DNA from: Neisseriales bacterium
GTDB taxonomy: Bacteria; Pseudomonadota; Gammaproteobacteria; Burkholderiales; UBA11063
Length of the DNA: 29,590 nucleotides
Direction of reading: 5' to 3'
NCBI GenBank assembly: GCA_008017145.1
Contig: SSGY01000059.1
Coordinates: 1 to 29,590, forward strand
The notes beneath the pieces are model-generated. The model had not been told where the DNA came from. It did not search any database and was given only the letters and a program-made list of their open reading frames with translations. The position numbers and the translations under genes were made by a program. The number at the start of each line of letters is the position of its first letter. Position 1 is the stretch's first letter. Below are positions 28,125 to 29,590 of this stretch, one piece after another.

Positions 28125-29210
28125 CTATGCTTTTTTTACGACTAACCAGCGAGGCACCTTAAATTTTATCAGCCGCATATAAATGTAAACATAGAGTACA
28201 ACGTAGGATAGCAAACCAAGCAACATAATTGCGTTAGAGTGATAGTAAAACATTACCATAAAAAGTTGCGGCATTATAAATAATAACATGATAGGCATTA
28301 CCCCACTATTGCGCCGAAGCAGAGGAAGCCCGCGTGGCAAACAACGGTCAAAGACTAACTGATGCAAATGTAGATTATCCGGTGCCATTGCTCGAGTTTT
28401 ATGTACAAATTTACGGCGAACAATCGAAAATACAGTTTCAGTGAAAGGGTAAACAGCTAAGAGTAGTATCGCATATGGAGAGATTTGATGATGGTAAGTC
28501 TCAGTTAGGTTTAGGCTGATTAGTGAAATCATGAATCCAAGAGAATAAGAACCGCCGTCTCCAAGGAATATTTTTCCTTTGGGGTAATTAAATACTAAAA
28601 ACCCCAGTATTGCAGCAATAAGGCTTAAAGAAACAAAAAGCAACGTCATATCGCCAACCATCGCAGATAAATATGCTAAGCCAATAATATTTATGATACC
28701 TGCGGTAGTCGATAAACCATTAAATCCATCTATGATATTATATGCATTGGAAATACCAATAACAGCAAAGCACGTTAGAAAAACTGCAACAACATCGAAG
28801 CGGAGAACATAGTTTATACTTTGATGCCCCATATGATGAATCAGAGGCATGCTATGAGAGACATATACGGCATATAATACAGCGAACAACATAAAGCTCA
28901 TACGAACTAATGGCGAGACAGCCTTAGATAAATCTTCGGTCAGACCACCAATAAAAACAAAAAACAAAGCAGTAATTAGACCAGCATAAAAACCACTCCA
29001 CACCGCACCAGCATTGGCTGAATACAGAGCAGTAAATACCAAGCTTACAAAAATTGCAACCCCTCCGACGCGCGGAACTGGAGTTTCATGCATTTTTTGG
29101 ATACCTGATAAATCATGGTCTAACGTTAACTGACTATGAACTTCGCCAGTATAGATAATTACTTTAGCTACAGTTAAAGAAATAATAAATGAAATAACTA
29201 CACCAATCAT
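28125..29210 (-). CDS. Undecaprenyl-phosphate sugar-1-phosphate transferase, WecA/WbpL-type
   Basis: 361 residues, polytopic, of the MraY/WecA polyprenyl-phosphate N-acetylhexosamine-1-phosphate transferase family. HETPVPRVGGVAIF (41-54) is the first cytoplasmic loop; the acidic GGLTED is at 88-93, NAYNIIDGFNGL (155-166) and FLGDGG (215-220) carry the Mg-binding aspartates, and PDNLHLHQL (278-286) is the HxH motif. It starts lipid-linked repeat-unit assembly by moving a HexNAc-1-phosphate (or related sugar) to undecaprenyl phosphate. Substrate (GlcNAc versus QuiNAc/FucNAc) is open; the WbpL-like subgroup is plausible. AGGAG precedes the ATG. It is the first gene of the polysaccharide block. 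Confidence 0.88.
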   Translation of the reverse strand: MIGVVISFIISLTVAKVIIYTGEVHSQLTLDHDLSGIQKMHETPVPRVGGVAIFVSLVFTALYSANAGAVWSGFYAGLITALFFVFIGGLTEDLSKAVSPLVRMSFMLFAVLYAVYVSHSMPLIHHMGHQSINYVLRFDVVAVFLTCFAVIGISNAYNIIDGFNGLSTTAGIINIIGLAYLSAMVGDMTLLFVSLSLIAAILGFLVFNYPKGKIFLGDGGSYSLGFMISLISLNLTETYHHQISPYAILLLAVYPFTETVFSIVRRKFVHKTRAMAPDNLHLHQLVFDRCLPRGLPLLRRNSGVMPIMLLFIMPQLFMVMFYYHSNAIMLLGLLSYVVLYVYIYMRLIKFKVPRWLVVKKA

Positions 29211-29317
29211 ATTGGCTCCTGAACTATTGTATCTTTATTTAAAATCACGATAAACAATCACACTGGATTACTTTTAATGATGGAGGAAAATACTAATATT
29301 TGACTTTACAGAAGCTT

Positions 29318-29323
29318 ATTATA
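29318..29323 (-). promoter_or_regulatory. Extended -10 promoter of the polysaccharide block
   Basis: Minus strand CTGGTATAATAAG, a TGn-extended consensus -10 about 108 nt before the wecA-like ATG. No good -35 at 17 nt. It shares TGGTATAAT with the pyrH promoter. Initiation near 29311 would give a leader of about 100 nt. Confidence 0.55.
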
Positions 29324-29362
29324 CCAGATATGAAGTAGTCGATGCTAAATAACCCCCAATAA

Positions 29363-29590
29363 TTACCAGTTAGTTTTCACTAGCTGGCAATTTTTTTGGT
29401 TACTTTGCAAAAATAAGCAATAAATAATAAAGTAAAAAATAATCCTTAGGATCATCCTTAGGTTATAGGCAATCGCTGCCAAAGTAGCATTCAATTTATC
29501 ACCAATGCTGCCTTTTAAGCGATTCAAATCCATCCTACATTTCGACTTCATTAGCCCAATTGTTGGTTCAATCTTACTTCGTTGTTTTAG
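29363..29590 (-). CDS. IS5-family-like transposase, C-terminal end (partial)
   Basis: The minus-strand frame is open from the right window edge to a TAA at 29363, giving 76 residues. It starts LKQRSKIEPTIGLMKSKCRM and continues RLKGSIGDKLNATLAAIAYN with LRMILR. R-x-x-I-E-P-x-I-G followed by a K/H-rich helix and L-K-G...G-D...N...A-A-x-Y-N is the C-terminal part of IS5-type DDE transposases, where the E of IEP is the last catalytic acid. The rest of the gene lies outside, so intactness cannot be judged. The final hydrophobic stretch and polar end are usual for these proteins. It lies directly upstream of the polysaccharide block. Confidence 0.85.
   Translation of the reverse strand, partial: LKQRSKIEPTIGLMKSKCRMDLNRLKGSIGDKLNATLAAIAYNLRMILRIIFYFIIYCLFLQSNQKNCQLVKTNW
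29366..29397. terminator. Hairpin with T-run at the transposase 3' end
   Basis: CCAGTTAG-TTTTCA-CTAGCTGG forms an 8-bp stem (one G-U pair), followed on the plus strand by CAATTTTTTT. It looks like a plus-strand terminator placed at the end of the IS, overlapping the last codons of the transposase; on the minus strand the tail is only TAATTATT. It may insulate the element from outside transcription. Confidence 0.5.

Noticed and set aside
1..29590. CRISPR arrays, tandem repeats, prophage, toxin-antitoxin or restriction genes
   Set aside because: No regularly spaced repeats were seen and all substantial frames are explained by core, envelope or sugar-synthesis genes.

Overview
The window is a low-GC, gene-dense chromosomal segment in which every recognised gene lies on the minus strand, so transcription runs from high to low coordinates. 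No gene-free stretch exceeds 300 bases. The order secY-infA-rpmJ-rpsM-rpsK-rpsD-rpoA-rplQ, with infA directly after secY, is the arrangement I associate with Betaproteobacteria. With the AT-rich composition, a low-GC Neisseriales-like betaproteobacterium is my best guess, but this is inference from gene order and protein similarity only. The Mla-type permease and the WecA/Wzx genes indicate a Gram-negative cell.

Layout in transcription order. (1) 29590-29363: the 3' end of an IS5-like transposase running off the window. (2) 29210-23619: a surface-polysaccharide block with a WecA/WbpL-type initiating sugar-phosphate transferase, a GT10 fucosyltransferase-family protein, a Wzx-type flippase, a GT11 fucosyltransferase-family protein and a GT2 glycosyltransferase. 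(3) 23392-17467: a tightly overlapping five-gene CDP-sugar operon: rfbF, rfbG, rfbH, a thiamine-diphosphate enzyme resembling YerE, and a short-chain reductase resembling YerF. Together these look like a CDP-yersiniose-type (branched 3,6-dideoxyhexose) pathway, but the DdhD/AscD reductase partner of RfbH is not in the window. (4) 17283-8555: the complete spc and alpha ribosomal-protein operons, rplN to rplQ, with a strong promoter before rplN and a clear terminator after rplQ. The S10 operon genes that usually precede rplN are absent; the sugar operon sits there instead.

(5) 8435-7344: a polytopic PIG-V-like GT-C mannosyltransferase. (6) 7264-7178: tRNA-Leu(CAA) with its own promoter and terminator. 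(7) 6941-4577: pyrH and guaA (nucleotide metabolism). (8) 4505-2082: mrcA, a class A penicillin-binding protein. (9) 2058-1: psd, pssA and an MlaE-type lipid permease with a fused N-terminal STAS domain, cut by the window edge. Psd and PssA make phosphatidylethanolamine; the permease belongs to a family that moves phospholipids across the envelope, so this group links lipid synthesis to lipid transport.

Most of the window is ordinary core genome. The accessory content worth attention is the sugar block 17467-29210, its position against the ribosomal operon, and the adjoining IS fragment. I did not find a CRISPR array, phage, toxin-antitoxin or defence system.
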